Source: Prillingera fragicola (Eukaryota; Basidiomycota; Tremellomycetes; Trichosporonales; Trichosporonaceae). Taken from it: a stretch of DNA of 64,000 bases. The stretch's first letter is position 1; each line of letters starts with the position of its first letter. The stretch is from positions 1 to 64,000 of the forward strand of contig BEDY01000015.1 of the NCBI GenBank assembly GCA_002335605.1, written 5' to 3'. A program made the translations under genes and the position numbers. The notes beneath the pieces were generated by a model, which made no database searches, was not told the origin of the DNA, and was given only the letters and a program-made list of their open reading frames with translations. Below, piece by piece: positions 53,733-64,000 of the stretch.

Positions 53733-55757
53733 ATGGATGTCGTTCAGCCTGGAGGCCAGGCTCCGGCCGCAGCAGCAGCATTAATCAACACGGAAACATC
53801 GCCCGAGGAACTCACAATGGACGTCGAGTCGTCTCACACGGACGGCATGCAAGTCGACTCCCCGTCATGCCCAGAAGCAGACCCTCAACTCCCACCACCA
53901 ATAGCTCCCACTCCAGACGAGCACTGGAAAATCGGCAACTTTACCCTCGTCTCCTCGGACAGTGTCCTCTTCAAAGCCTGCACGTACCAGCTCTTTTCCG
54001 CGAGGTAGGGCCGCATTCTCTCACCAACGCTAATGTCCAGCGGCGTGTTCCGCGATGCGAGTGAATTGAGCGGCACCGAAGCCCGTGTAGAGTTTACCGA
54101 TCCACAAGTCGAGACTGCCGACGTGCTGCGGCTCTTTCTCCATCTCGTTACCGTAGGCGAGCTCCCACGCGACCAGACTCCGGAGCACAATAGTCTCATC
54201 CCGCTCATCGCATTCTGTCGCAAGTATGACTGCGTCGTCGCGCTCCGGTGTGCATTGGCTTCGGTTCGCGACATGATTTACGGCGACGGCGTGCTCATTT
54301 TGCCCTGGGCGTTTGCCGTGGGCGCAGTAGCCGACGACCCAAGGACATGTGCCGTGGCACTCAAGGCAGCCATGTCCTGGCCTGAAGCCGAGGTGCCCAA
54401 CCAATACTTAAACGTGGGCAAGTTTGACCGCGAACAGTGGGATACGCTGCCGATCGAGTATCTCTGGGCGCTGGCACGGTGGCCTCATGAGAAGCGCGCG
54501 GGCGAGTCGAGTTGGGAGGTGTTCCAGTCGCTTGTGGATATGTCCAAGAGTGAGTCTCTCGTCCGTTTAACGCTGACATCAGAACACCCAAGACACAGTA
54601 GCCACTGTAAAGCTGGCAGTCTACCGACCTACGACCCCCGCTGGGTGGAGGGCGATCTCGAGATTGAGTCGGGCGACAACGTTCTCTTCCGCGCCGACCG
54701 CGTAGCGCTCACGGCAGCATCGTGAGTACCCCACTGGGTCGCACTGCTGACCCCAGTCCCGCCCTCCGCGACCGCATCGAAGCCGAAGGTTCTCTGAAAT
54801 TTGACGACCCGCACACGGAATCCTCGTCCGTGATCCACCTCCTCCTCACTCTGCTCACCACGGGCAAGCTCGACCTCTCCATGGCGCACAGGCGGCACGA
54901 CAGCCACGTCCCGCACGTCACCGAGCTGGCGCTCTTTCTGCACAAACACAACTGTGTCCCAGCAATCGCCACGCTCCATCTATCACTCGCCAACCTCTGC
55001 GCCGCCCGCGAGCGCTTTATCTTTGCCGCCTTTCTAGCCGCAGCCGTAACCCACGACACGCCTACGGTTCTCTCTCTCCTGTCGCGCGCAGCAAAGCGCA
55101 AGAGGGACAGGAAATGGCTCACAACCCACCACGTCCTGGATTCACAAGACCCCGTGTCGTGTCCGGTGCATCAGTACCGCATCTGGTCCGTCTCAGCATG
55201 GCCATTCATGTACTGGACCCTCGTCCCTGCCCAGTACCTCTGGGCCTTGAACGCAGGCGATGCCCGGCCGGGACTGGATGTGGCCGAAATCAGGCAGCTG
55301 TTGCGGCCGCGTAGATCCAAGGGTGAGTCTCAGGTCGTCTCTGCTTGGTTGGCTGATGGAAGCACCAGTATCAGATCACGCTGCCGCCGACGAGGCGTCC
55401 GAAGCATTGGTCGCGGCCATCACGGCTACGCCCGAGGCTACACCGCCCGCAGCAGCGCAGGCACCAGCCTCTCAGCCCGAAGCCGCGGCAGGGCACAGTA
55501 AATCCGCGCCGCGGGTGATCAAGCAGCTGCTGATGAAGGACGACACGGACGAGTCGGACTGGGGGGAGAGCGAGGTTAGTGATTCCGACTGGGAAGCGGA
55601 ATTCGTCGACGACAATACCGATGACAGGGGGTGCTGCCGCGAGGTGAGGGAGAGTAGCGACGAGACTGGGGAGAGTGAGTGGGACGACCTCGAGGTCGGT
55701 GAGGTGGATGCGATGAAAGATGACCGAAAGGTGATCCAGTCAAGCTGGGGGTTTTAG
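53733..55757 (+). CDS. Tandem BTB/POZ-domain protein
   Basis: A predicted 624-residue protein from five exons: 53733-54004, 54041-54549, 54583-54721, 54757-55322 and 55369-55757. Introns are 33-47 nt with CTGAC-type branches. Two BTB-like modules are visible. The first begins at GNFTLVSSDSVLFKACTYQLFSASGVFRDA (from about residue 68) and the second at GDLEIESGDNVLFRADRVALTAASPALRD. Each is followed by a helix-rich region ending in a similar YLWAL motif (LPIEYLWALARW and VPAQYLWALNAG), so the whole BTB-plus-helical unit is duplicated. The C-terminus is acidic and disordered (DDTDESDWGESEVSDSDWEAE). BTB proteins usually dimerise or recruit cullin-3; the target is unknown. Confidence 0.8.
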
Positions 55758-57193
55758 CCTTGTTTTGAGTCTTGTATAATGCGTAGCGTCTGTACGAGTA
55801 CTGTGTATGTCAATGGGCACGAGCTGCTCCAAGAGTGTTAGCTTAGTGACTCGGGTAGTCCCAATCTTCCGTTTGGTATAAACCTTCATTCCCTCTCCCC
55901 ATCAGCCTTCTGACCATTACCAATAGTGTTCCTCTTCCTGACACAGTAGACTGCAGAAAGAGGGAAACGCCGATGAGTCAAGGAATACTCTTTGACACGG
56001 TCGCATGTAATTAATTAATTAATTAATTAATTAAAATAGTCGTCTCGGCAATCAGTCATCCGCAAGTATGCATGACGTGTCTCTTGAATGCCACTTGCTT
56101 GTCGTGAATGAAAGCAGGGCATGTGTAGCATTGCATTCTTGATGAGTCCAGAACGAGCAGGACAGACCTCAATGCAGTGACATGGGAGACGACAAGTATG
56201 CCGACACATCGGTCGCACCAACTCCACCATGGCCCACATCCTTCACAGCTTATGCATCCCGCCCACTCTGCCGTCACCCTTCACCACCCTTTAGCTCACG
56301 CGCCACAGAGCCACACGCTGCTCACCATCCAACGAAACAACAGCCCTCGGTCAGCTCGGCTGCTTTCCGACACCTCCGGATCACAGTGGGGCTCCGTTCA
56401 CATCCTAACACCGATGTCGTCGTACATCCAACGACTTTCTGCAGTCTGTAGCTCACCCTCCTGCCCATCCTGCCCACCTTATGCTGGCTATTGACATGGT
56501 AGTTGCAGGAGTTAACCAGTGCGTATCCCAGCTCTGCAGAGACAACGGGGTTGAGGTGATTATCGTTGGGGCACCCTTGAAATTGTTGTGGCTTACGAGG
56601 GGTTCACCCTTGGCATTGTTGTGGATTACGATGACATCCCGTGTTGCATGTGCTGGGTTGCAAAAGTCCCGCATTTCGGACGGGCTGGGTTGGCCAATCG
56701 GTGGTGATCTGACGAAAGACGCCGAGGTCCCGAGGCCAGACACCGCGGACGGATGTGACTACATCGCTCGGAGCACCACACCTCGTCTACCTCGTCTTGA
56801 TCTACCAGCTTCCTCCGAGTTGGCAGACACGGCCGAGTCTGCAAGCTGGACAATGCACACTCCTTCAATGAGCACCTTGCGAGCAATGTCTGTGCCTCCC
56901 GTGACGCCGCCAGACGGGCGTTGCTGTTGCTGCCCACCACGGAGCAACCCTGACCCGCCTCCGAGCCAAGATCGATCCCCACCAATCACACTAAACCCTC
57001 CTGCTCCCCAAACTCCATATCCGGCGGAGTGCAAGAGCACCAGCGACCCGATTTCCAGACATGCCCGATGGCGAGCTGTCGGGATAAGGTTGTTATTGCT
57101 CTGCTCGCGACGGCCTGCGCACTTCTCTTTTATCTCTAACTCTGTATTGTAATCGTTCTCTCCATCTGCAGTCGCTGCCGGAGACTCAAAGCC
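55758..57193. other. Intergenic region with (AATT)n microsatellite
   Basis: About 1.4 kb between the BTB gene and the regulator at 57194. An uninterrupted AATT repeat runs at about 56009-56035. A 223-codon open frame at 56481-57152 has no domain or coding-like composition and is not annotated. The 3' end is the promoter and 5' UTR of the next gene. Confidence 0.55.
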
Positions 57194-59959
57194 ATGGGAC
57201 CACCACCGCCGCCTGGTGCGCCTGGCGGGCCAGTCGAGCCGCCGCGATCAGATTCGAATGACGACTTGAGGGCCGAGCCGTCGCGTGAGTAGGCGTGAGA
57301 TGGGTTCGGAGGTAGCTAACCCTTTACAGGTGCTTGTGTGAGTGTCTTGTGCAACTCGGCAACAGGTCGCGGTAGCCAGAGGACGATGAAGCCGCGTGGA
57401 CAAGGCTTGCCGGCGTGCCAGCACATCAACCGCTAACCCGCCCAGGACGCATGCCGCAAGATGAAGATTCGGTGCATCGACAAAGAGAACCCCCCCTGCA
57501 AGCGCTGCAGGCACATGAAGCTCCAGTGCCGCTTCCAAACTGCCCCGGTCCCGCGCGCCGTCATTGAGGAAACCGAAGCTACACAGAGGTAGGTATGCCC
57601 ACTTCAGCACCAGAGCTTGCGCTGACCACAACCAGCCGCCTGGAGACCCTCGAAGGGCATGTATCTGGCATCTTTCAGAAACTCGACGAAATATCCACTG
57701 TGCTCGTGCGAGTCGCCCGCGCGGCGCCCGCCACGCCGACGTCCGAGACCTCGCCGCGGACAGCGATGTCGGGCAGCTCTACGGCTGGTGGCGGCAGCAA
57801 CTCACGCAACAACTCGCGTCCGGGCCGTCCCTCGTCGCAGACAAGGCTGCCAAGGACCGACTCGTACAACAACGGAACGGGGTCGTCCTGGGGGAGCGCG
57901 ACCTACCGCCCCGAAACGCTTGGCATCCCCGCAGTCTCCACGGGCCCCCCGACAGGCGGCCATATGCCCCACGAGGACGTTTTGCTCGACTTGGCCGGCG
58001 TGCCGCTCCCGATCGAGGCGGATGGGAGCCTGAGCGAAGACGACGACCCGTTGTTTGCCGCTGTGCGCAGCGAGCCGTTCCGCGACTTTACGAGACGCGA
58101 GGAGGAGCTCCATCTGCGTGCCGACGGGCTCAAGGAGACGAGAGAGGAGCCGCGGCGCCGCTCGCGCGGTCGGTTCGGCAAACGGCGCCGAGTGCAAGGC
58201 GTCGCTGAGATTGTGAATACCCACGGTCAGCTTGCGGCTGGTAGCAGTGACGACGAGTGGGAAGGCCCCGGGCCGATGCGGCTCAAGGGGGAGGGTGCCC
58301 GGCGGTCGGGAGATCCGATTGAGATGGGCTGGGTGAGCGAGGCAGAGGGGAGGGAACTGTTTGCGGCATTCTTCAAGTATGCGCACCCGTTTGTGTCGGT
58401 GTTTGATGAGAGGGATGATACGTTCGACACGTAGGTGCTTTGACGTGGGGAGCGCTGACGGCAGAATCCGCAAGAGGTCATCGTTTTGTACGAGCGTGAT
58501 ACTCATGATAGCGCTCGTGCAAAGAGAATCGACAGGCCCAATGTCCGAGGTGTCGAAGCGTATGAAGGCGCACGCGCTCAACATGGCCATGCGCACGCTC
58601 TTGTCGCCAGTCGCCACGCTCGAAACGGTGCAAGGTCTTGTCCTCTTGTGCTCGTACACGGAACACGCCTGGCGTATGTGCTGCCACGCCATGGCTCTAG
58701 CCGTCGATATGCGGCTCTACCGTTGCCTGCCCTACCTGCACAAGATTAGGATGGACTCGCAGCACCCCAACCACCTGCTTGGGCGCCAGCGCCTGCTCGT
58801 CGTCGGCGCGAGGGTGTGGATGTGTGTCATGAGGCTGAGCTACGAAATGTCGTTCAACCATGCGCTGCCTATTCAGTTTCCATCCGAACGGGGCAAGAGG
58901 GCTGCTTATGCGCGCGAGCTGTTGGATCACCCATACAGCACGCTCAGCGACACGAGGCTGGTCATCGCTTCGGAGCTCTGCGAGGCGAGGGAGCAGGCCT
59001 TTCAGCCTTACGAGAGCGTCGGGTCGCAGGACCAGTCTGAAGTTGACAATCTTCTCCGACGCGCCAACGCCGACATGCATCAACTGTGCGACTACTGGCT
59101 CGACCACTACCGCCGTCTTGGCCTCGGCGCGGAACACTTTCTGCGCGTAGAGCTCAGCAACCAAAAGGCCTACTCGCTCATGTTTCTCAACTCGCCAGCG
59201 TGGTACGGCGTCGGCAACAAGGACGACGTCAAGCACCTGTCTCTAGAAAGGCAAGGATGGGTAGCGTCAGCAATGCGCAGCGCCGCCTTTCTCGTCAGTT
59301 CAGTCGCCAGCAAGCGTCTAGAAAGGGACTCGGAGTTTGGCAACCACAACTTTCATGTTGGCATCGTCGCCACCGCCCGCTACCTCATCCGCATGTGCGA
59401 GCTCCTGCCCACCGCCTGCGACCTGTATCAAATCTCGCTCGACATTGATCGTCTCCTGCTCAAACTCCCATATTACCCCGTGAAGCCCTTTGCAGACGGC
59501 CTCCGCCGCACACTCGCCAAAGCCCGCGAGCAAGGTATCCTCCCATTCACCCAAACGTCTGAAGCAGCCCTCGCGCAGCCCTCCGGCCCAAGTCCAGTCG
59601 GCAGTACGGCGTCGTCCGGTATCCGCGCAACAGAAGCAGCTACAGCACTCCTACCAGGCCTAAACCCCTTCCCGTGGATGGACCCAGTGCAGGCGTTCAA
59701 CGACGTGCGCCCCACAGAGATGCACGGTATCGACCTCCTCGCAGCAGGCGTCCTGCCCGACCAGCCCGCAGCGCCGGCCACGGGCCAGCTCGTCCCGCCC
59801 ATGGACAGCGTGGCCTGGTCCGACGACCTGAACCTCGCCAATTGGTTCCCCGTCAACGACAACCACGCTCAGGTCATGGACATGAGCGCTTTGGACACGG
59901 ACATGTCCAATTGGTTTCCTGCCGCGCCCCAGTTGTGGCTCGCTGATATAGATATTTAG
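57194..59959 (+). CDS. Zn2Cys6 transcription factor with fungal-specific TF domain
   Basis: A predicted 843-residue protein from five exons: 57194-57284, 57330-57337, 57446-57588, 57636-58430 and 58465-59959. Exon 2 is an 8-nt micro-exon that supplies the first zinc-cluster cysteine. With it spliced in, the cluster reads Cys33, 36, 43, 51, 54 and 61 (C-X2-C-X6-C-X7-C-X2-C-X6-C), with RKMKIR as the basic loop. A coiled-coil linker follows (SRLETLEGHVSGIFQKLDEIS), then an acidic, disordered region, a nuclear-signal-like RRRSRGRFGKRRR, and the fungal-specific domain starting at LFAAFFKYAHPFVSVFDE. The C-terminus is Trp/Asp-rich. It is not closely similar to the two cluster regulators. The target pathway is unknown. 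Confidence 0.9.
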
Positions 59960-60083
59960 ACATGCAGCACATGCGCAGTAGGCAGGCCAGGCGAGGGGAG
60001 TTGCTCGACGCTCCCTGCGTCGTTGATTAGAGGTTTGCGCCCATGCGAGGCTCACAGTCAGGCATGTGGATGGAAAAACATCA

Positions 60084-60182
60084 GCCTTCTTAGTTCAGTG
60101 GTTAGAATTTGTCACTAGTAGTATCCCCTTCTGTGATTTACAGTGTATGACAGGGTCACTCGTTCGATTCGGGTAGAAGGCA
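60084..60182 (+). tRNA. tRNA-Thr (anticodon AGT) with 26-nt intron
   Basis: A complete cloverleaf can be drawn. Acceptor GCCTTCT/AGAAGGC; D-stem GTTC/GAAT around AGTGGTTA; anticodon stem TGTCA/TGACA; T-stem ACTCG/CGGGT around TTCGATT; discriminator A. The anticodon AGT (60117-60119) is followed by A37 and an intron at 60121-60146, the usual eukaryotic position. A T5 polymerase III terminator follows at 60187-60191. An identical copy lies in inverted orientation at 60543-60641. Confidence 0.88.
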
Positions 60183-60542
60183 TATCTTTTTGACGTCTTT
60201 TTGCACACTTTCATACGAGAGGTTTAACACCCATGCATGCGCACCGCGTCTCTGAGCAACACTATCAACCCTCCACCTGCACCGCGACCTTGGCTGTGAG
60301 CAGTAAAACTCAACAAGTGACACACTGCATGCGCTTGTGGTTCTGAAGCAATCCGAGGCCGGCTAAAATAATATAAAAACGCTCGCCACACGCCACGCCT
60401 CACCGCGTGTGAGCAGACGCACAAGCACCAAAAGATGCCCGCAGGCAGACGCACCACAAGGACGACCCCAACATACAACCCCTGGGCTTCCTGGGTCACC
60501 AAACCCATTACAAAAGATCAGACAAAAAGACGACAAAAAATA
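60183..60542. other. Spacer between inverted tRNA-Thr copies
   Basis: A 360-bp loop between the two convergent tRNA genes. It begins with the Pol III terminator of the first copy and ends with an A-rich tract (terminator of the second on the other strand). No gene is seen. Confidence 0.5.
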
Positions 60543-60641
60543 TGCCTTCTACCCGAATCGAACGAGTGACCCTGTCATACACTGTAAATCACAGAAGGGG
60601 ATACTACTAGTGACAAATTCTAACCACTGAACTAAGAAGGC
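60543..60641 (-). tRNA. tRNA-Thr (anticodon AGT) with intron, identical inverted copy
   Basis: The reverse complement of this stretch is identical over all 99 bases, including the 26-nt intron, to the tRNA at 60084-60182. Its terminator is the A6 tract just below 60541, read as T on the minus strand. The two genes are transcribed toward each other. Confidence 0.88.
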
Positions 60642-61302
60642 TTGATGTTGGACAACCAGCACTGTGGGCTACAGCCGCCAGAGCTCAGCGACTACTCACC
60701 GGCTCACAACGCCCCACCTCGACCACATCGAGCCTCCCGCCGACTCTGCAAAGCAAGAGCCTACTGCTGTAGCGTGATTGCCGAAGACTATCCACCACGG
60801 CGTTGTGCATTATGAAACAGGCCCGGATGCACTGTGGCTTCATTCAGCTGCATCAACACACCCGCCCGCAGGCTGTGGTACTCGTTGCTGGAATTGCTGG
60901 GCCCCTCGCCCCTCCCCCACCCTTGGACTGCCACGGTGCCTCGCCGCGGCCGCCTTTGGGCTCGGTTGGCCAGCTGATGACCTCCAGCGACCAGCGACAG
61001 GGCGAGTCTCGGATGCTATTGCTGCTCACCACGATCACTGCTCGACATGATGACTCTCTCCCACGTGGTAAATCTTAAAAGTTCAGGTCAATCTGCTCTA
61101 CGCCGCAGCAATTCAGCGGGGAGCAACAGAGTACTGCTCGGGGACGAACGTTTGAATCGATATCCTGTGGCTTACATGAGCATACCCGGGGGAGGCGCTG
61201 ATCCAGGGTCGATCAATCAGTGCTGATCTCTGGAAATGACAACCAGCACTCGACGGTCTCTTCAACATTGCCCATTCCACACTCAATCACACACCCACGA
61301 CA
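60642..61302. other. Intergenic, nothing recognised
   Basis: A 661-bp region upstream of the GT18-like gene. Open frames of about 90 codons have no domain. Confidence 0.45.
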
Positions 61303-62936
61303 ATGCCAAGCACGCTGCGCGTTGTCCGGCATCCGCTCGTGTTCGCAGCAGTGGTGCTCGTCCTCCTCGCCACCATCTCCCTACACCAGCACCAGCAGGG
61401 GCGCGCACCGTGGGCGCTCGCGCCATTTGGGAGCGCACACGCTGCTGCGGCCTCGGGACGGACGGCCGAGCAGGTCGCGATAGACAGCCTTCTCAACGGC
61501 GTTCCCGACGAGCAGCTCAAGGATGACAAGGAAAACTACAAGTTTGTGGCAGAGCACAAGTTGCGGCAGCTCGAGGCTTGCAATGAGCGTGGAAACTGCC
61601 ATGCCAATGCGAACAAGGTGGGTTCTTGGTGGGACTCGCGCTGACAGCTAGATCGTGATTCTGACCGCATTGCACTGTCATCTCGGCATCTTTAACAGCT
61701 ACCGTGGCGGCGAGGGGGTCTGGTGCGTGCTCGCAGAGGCAGGAGCTGACGAGCAGGTGTCTGGGCATGATCGAGTCGCTTGAGAGACAGGGATACACCG
61801 TTCTCACTGCGCGGTCCAACTGGCGTAAGTAGCTGCTTATCAGCCAGGCAGGGCTGACATCGTAGCGTACGCGCTTGAGCTGTACCAGCGCTTCCCGGAC
61901 AAGGTCAAGGCGATCATCGGCGACGACCTTGGTGATCAAGGCTATGCGCACGAAGTGTACAAGACCAAGGACCGGCCCGACGGGATCCCTGCCTGGAAGG
62001 TGAGTCGCGTGCAATGACTCTTGCTGATTCTGCAGCACTTTCTGTTCTACTACTTTCCCAACCCTTGGTCCACAGAAGTCGGCGAGGAATGGATCATCAC
62101 CGCCGAGCCGCCGTACGAGCCATGGAACCCGAAGAGTAAGCACACGTGTCGAACCCCACTGACAACCAGACTTCACCTTTCTGGGTTATGCTCTCCAGCC
62201 ACCCCCCGACCAGCTCCCTTTCATTCCGCATGCCAAGCGTCCCAACCGTGCGTGGATCCTCTCCAAGCGCCTCGAGTACTTTTACGACTCGAAATGGGGC
62301 ACGCCAACGTTCACTTCCGACTTTTACGAGCGCGCGACCAAAGACTTGCGTGCCGAGTTTCCTGATTTCGAGTTTGCTGGCGGCTTCTTTGACGACCGCC
62401 TGCCTGAAGAGAAAGAAAAGGACGGCCTCCTCCCCGAACCCGCGGGCGTGCGCAACGTCGGCCTCATGGACTCGGTGACGTTTGACAACGAGGTCGCCAA
62501 CTCGCGCATCCTCGTCGGCATCGGCAAGCCTGGCACGAGCCCGAGCCCCTACCGCGCCCTCTCCATGGGCGTTCCCTTTCTCAACCCCCACCTCATGTTC
62601 CCCGAGAGCAAGCAGGACGACCCTCGCACCTGGGGGTTCCCACAGCACGACGGCCTGCGCACGCACGTCGCGGACAAGCCGTACGTCTACCACGTCGAGG
62701 CGGGCGACTACGACGGGTTTGTCGATGCGATACGCCAGGCGCTCCGAACGGGCATTGAGCGCCACCCCATGCCGTGGCTCACACAGGAGGCGCTCGACGA
62801 GCGCATGCGTACCTGGGTTGAAGCAGACTGGCGTGCCAAGGCGGCCGTGAAGCTCGAGAACCGTATCAACGGCAACGAAACCAAGCCGTTTGAGAATGCT
62901 CCCAACTCGCGCGGCCCCCAGATCTTTGAACTCTAG
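61303..62936 (+). CDS. GT18-type N-acetylglucosaminyltransferase-like protein
   Basis: A predicted 484-residue type II membrane protein from six exons: 61303-61617, 61652-61722, 61757-61824, 61866-61999, 62036-62135 and 62170-62936 (introns 34-41 nt). A short cytosolic N-terminus precedes a signal anchor (HPLVFAAVVLVLLATISL, about residues 9-26). The catalytic region shows CHLGIFNSYRGGEG, IIGDDLGDQGYAHEVY, WSTEVGEEWIITAEPPYEPWNPK, FLGYALQPPP and, near the C-terminus, LVGIGKPGTSPSPYRALSMGVPFLNP. The last motif is characteristic of GT18 alpha-1,6-mannosyl-glycoprotein beta-1,6-GlcNAc transferases (MGAT5 type). It is likely a Golgi enzyme; the acceptor in a fungus without complex N-glycans is unknown. 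Confidence 0.85.
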
Positions 62937-63014
62937 ACTGCCTCTCCTCGCACCAATATACATAGACTGCACTTTTACCATTGTACTGTACGACACCAAT
63001 GCCACATGTGATCC

Positions 63015-64000
63015 CTACTGCCCCTTGTTCGTGACGCGTCCGTCCTTGTTACGGCGCAGTGTAAACCCGGCCCTCGCCCCAGTCATCTTACCCTCATCCA
63101 GCGCCACGGCACCGTTGACGAGCACGAACCGCACACCCTCACTGGGGACACGCGGGTGGGCATGGCTCGAGCGGGCCTTGATCGTCTCGGGGTTGAAGAG
63201 CACCAAGTCTGCCGCCGACCCGACGGCAATCTTTCCACGGTGCGGGTACACGCCGAGCCGCTTTGCCGGCCTGCTCGTCATGTGCGCGACCATGTCGGGG
63301 ATGCTCATGAGCTGTTCGTCGCGCGCATAGTGGCCGAGGAAACGGGGGAATGTCCCGTACGCGCGCGGGTGGAGGGACTTGCCGTGCAGGATGCCGTCAG
63401 AGCCCGCCATGTGGGTCGCGTGCTGCATGATCAAGCGGACGTTCTCCTCGTTGCCGATATGCAGGATCAGGCCGGTCGCCAGGTCGTCGGTGATGAGAAT
63501 GTGGTAGAATGTCTCAATGGGGGGTTCGCCGCGCTCGACTGCTACTTCGGACACGCGCCGGCCCGAGTAGGATGCGAGAGAGGGATGGTGGGTGGACCCA
63601 ATCTCCATGTCCTCCCATTTTGTCGGCAGGCCGTGCCCGCCGTCACAGCCTGTTACCTCGACGGCGATGCGGATCTTCTCGCGCTGGGCCGGGTCCTTGA
63701 GGCATTCGAGGGTTTCGGCGGGGCCGCCGGCGGATGCCCACGACGGTAGCAACGACGACAGCGTCGTGCAACCCGGGAGATATGGATAGGTGTCGAGCGA
63801 GAGATCGACGTCGTCCTTGATCGCCTCGTCGATGAGCTTGATCAGCTCTGGCGCGCGACCCTTGTTCTCGGCAAAGTTCATCGTAGCGTGCGTGAGGTGC
63901 ACGCCGCAGCCCGTGCGGCGGCCCAGGTCGAGCATCTCGAGATACGACTCGAGGGCCTTGTTGCCATAGCTCCTGTGGTGGGGTGCGTAGAAGGTACCCT
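63015..64000 (-). CDS. N-acyl-D-amino-acid deacylase (amidohydrolase), 5' truncated by window
   Basis: The frame stays open from its stop at 63015 to the window edge, so at least 328 C-terminal residues are present and the N-terminal metal-binding HxH part lies outside. Recognised motifs: FYAPHHRSYGNKALESYLEM, HLTHATMNF, DTYPYLPGCTTLSSLLP, HATHMAGSDGILHGKSLHPRAYGTFPRFLGHYAR, TSRPAKRLGVYPHRGKIAVGSAADLVLFNP. The GSDG-to-YGTFPR segment is diagnostic of the D-aminoacylase branch of the amidohydrolase superfamily. It would release free D-amino acids from N-acyl-D-amino acids using a Zn centre. The 5' end cannot be judged. Confidence 0.9.
   Translation of the reverse strand, partial: GTFYAPHHRSYGNKALESYLEMLDLGRRTGCGVHLTHATMNFAENKGRAPELIKLIDEAIKDDVDLSLDTYPYLPGCTTLSSLLPSWASAGGPAETLECLKDPAQREKIRIAVEVTGCDGGHGLPTKWEDMEIGSTHHPSLASYSGRRVSEVAVERGEPPIETFYHILITDDLATGLILHIGNEENVRLIMQHATHMAGSDGILHGKSLHPRAYGTFPRFLGHYARDEQLMSIPDMVAHMTSRPAKRLGVYPHRGKIAVGSAADLVLFNPETIKARSSHAHPRVPSEGVRFVLVNGAVALDEGKMTGARAGFTLRRNKDGRVTNKGQ

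Noticed and set aside
56481..57152. 223-codon open frame upstream of the third regulator
   Set aside because: No domain, low-complexity Pro/Ser end and location in the promoter/5' UTR of the regulator.

Overview
The window looks like nuclear DNA of a basidiomycete yeast, most plausibly a Trichosporonales-type tremellomycete (Vanrija, Cutaneotrichosporon or Apiotrichum group). This is inferred from GC-rich genes, many very short GT-AG introns (about 33-50 nt) with CTGAC or CTAAC branch sites, and the protein families present. No organism name can be read from the sequence.

Layout. 1-3300: no convincing gene; it holds a diverged tandem repeat and a G-rich minisatellite. 3304-26959: a compact candidate glycolipid biosynthesis cluster. 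In order: Zn2Cys6 regulator, UDP-glycosyltransferase, acyltransferase 1, fatty-acid/sterol-type di-iron hydroxylase, CYP52-clan cytochrome P450, a second regulator paralogous to the first, an uncharacterised conserved protein, BAHD-type acyltransferase 2, a thioesterase-like double-hotdog protein, a full-size ABCB exporter and an alpha/beta hydrolase. 27188-44794: HEAT-like protein, peroxisomal acyl-CoA oxidase, three uncharacterised or DUF proteins, a DUF3292-like membrane protein and a secreted PhoD phosphatase. 46593-59959: small ORFs, threonine aldolase, two tandem small membrane-protein paralogues, bleomycin hydrolase, a tandem-BTB protein and a third Zn2Cys6 regulator. 60084-62936: two identical intron-containing tRNA-Thr genes in inverted orientation and a GT18-type glycosyltransferase. 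The window ends inside an N-acyl-D-amino-acid deacylase gene.

How the cluster may work. The gene set resembles the known Ustilago cellobiose-lipid (ustilagic acid) cluster: P450 hydroxylase, fatty-acid hydroxylase, glucosyltransferase, acyltransferase, ABC exporter and regulator. A reasonable hypothesis is that a fatty acid is hydroxylated by the P450 and the di-iron hydroxylase, glycosylated by the UGT, decorated by two acyltransferases and exported by the ABC transporter. Most cluster genes form four divergent pairs. Each shared promoter carries copies of a CTCCGAGAAT-like motif (core CCGAGA), including five exact 10-base copies, which I propose as the binding site of the pathway regulator. 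The second regulator appears to lack the zinc cluster, an unusual arrangement for a paired pathway regulator.

Exon boundaries were derived by hand from splice signals and reading-frame continuity. They are solid for most genes, weaker for acyltransferase 1 (third exon) and for the gene at 35828-37071.
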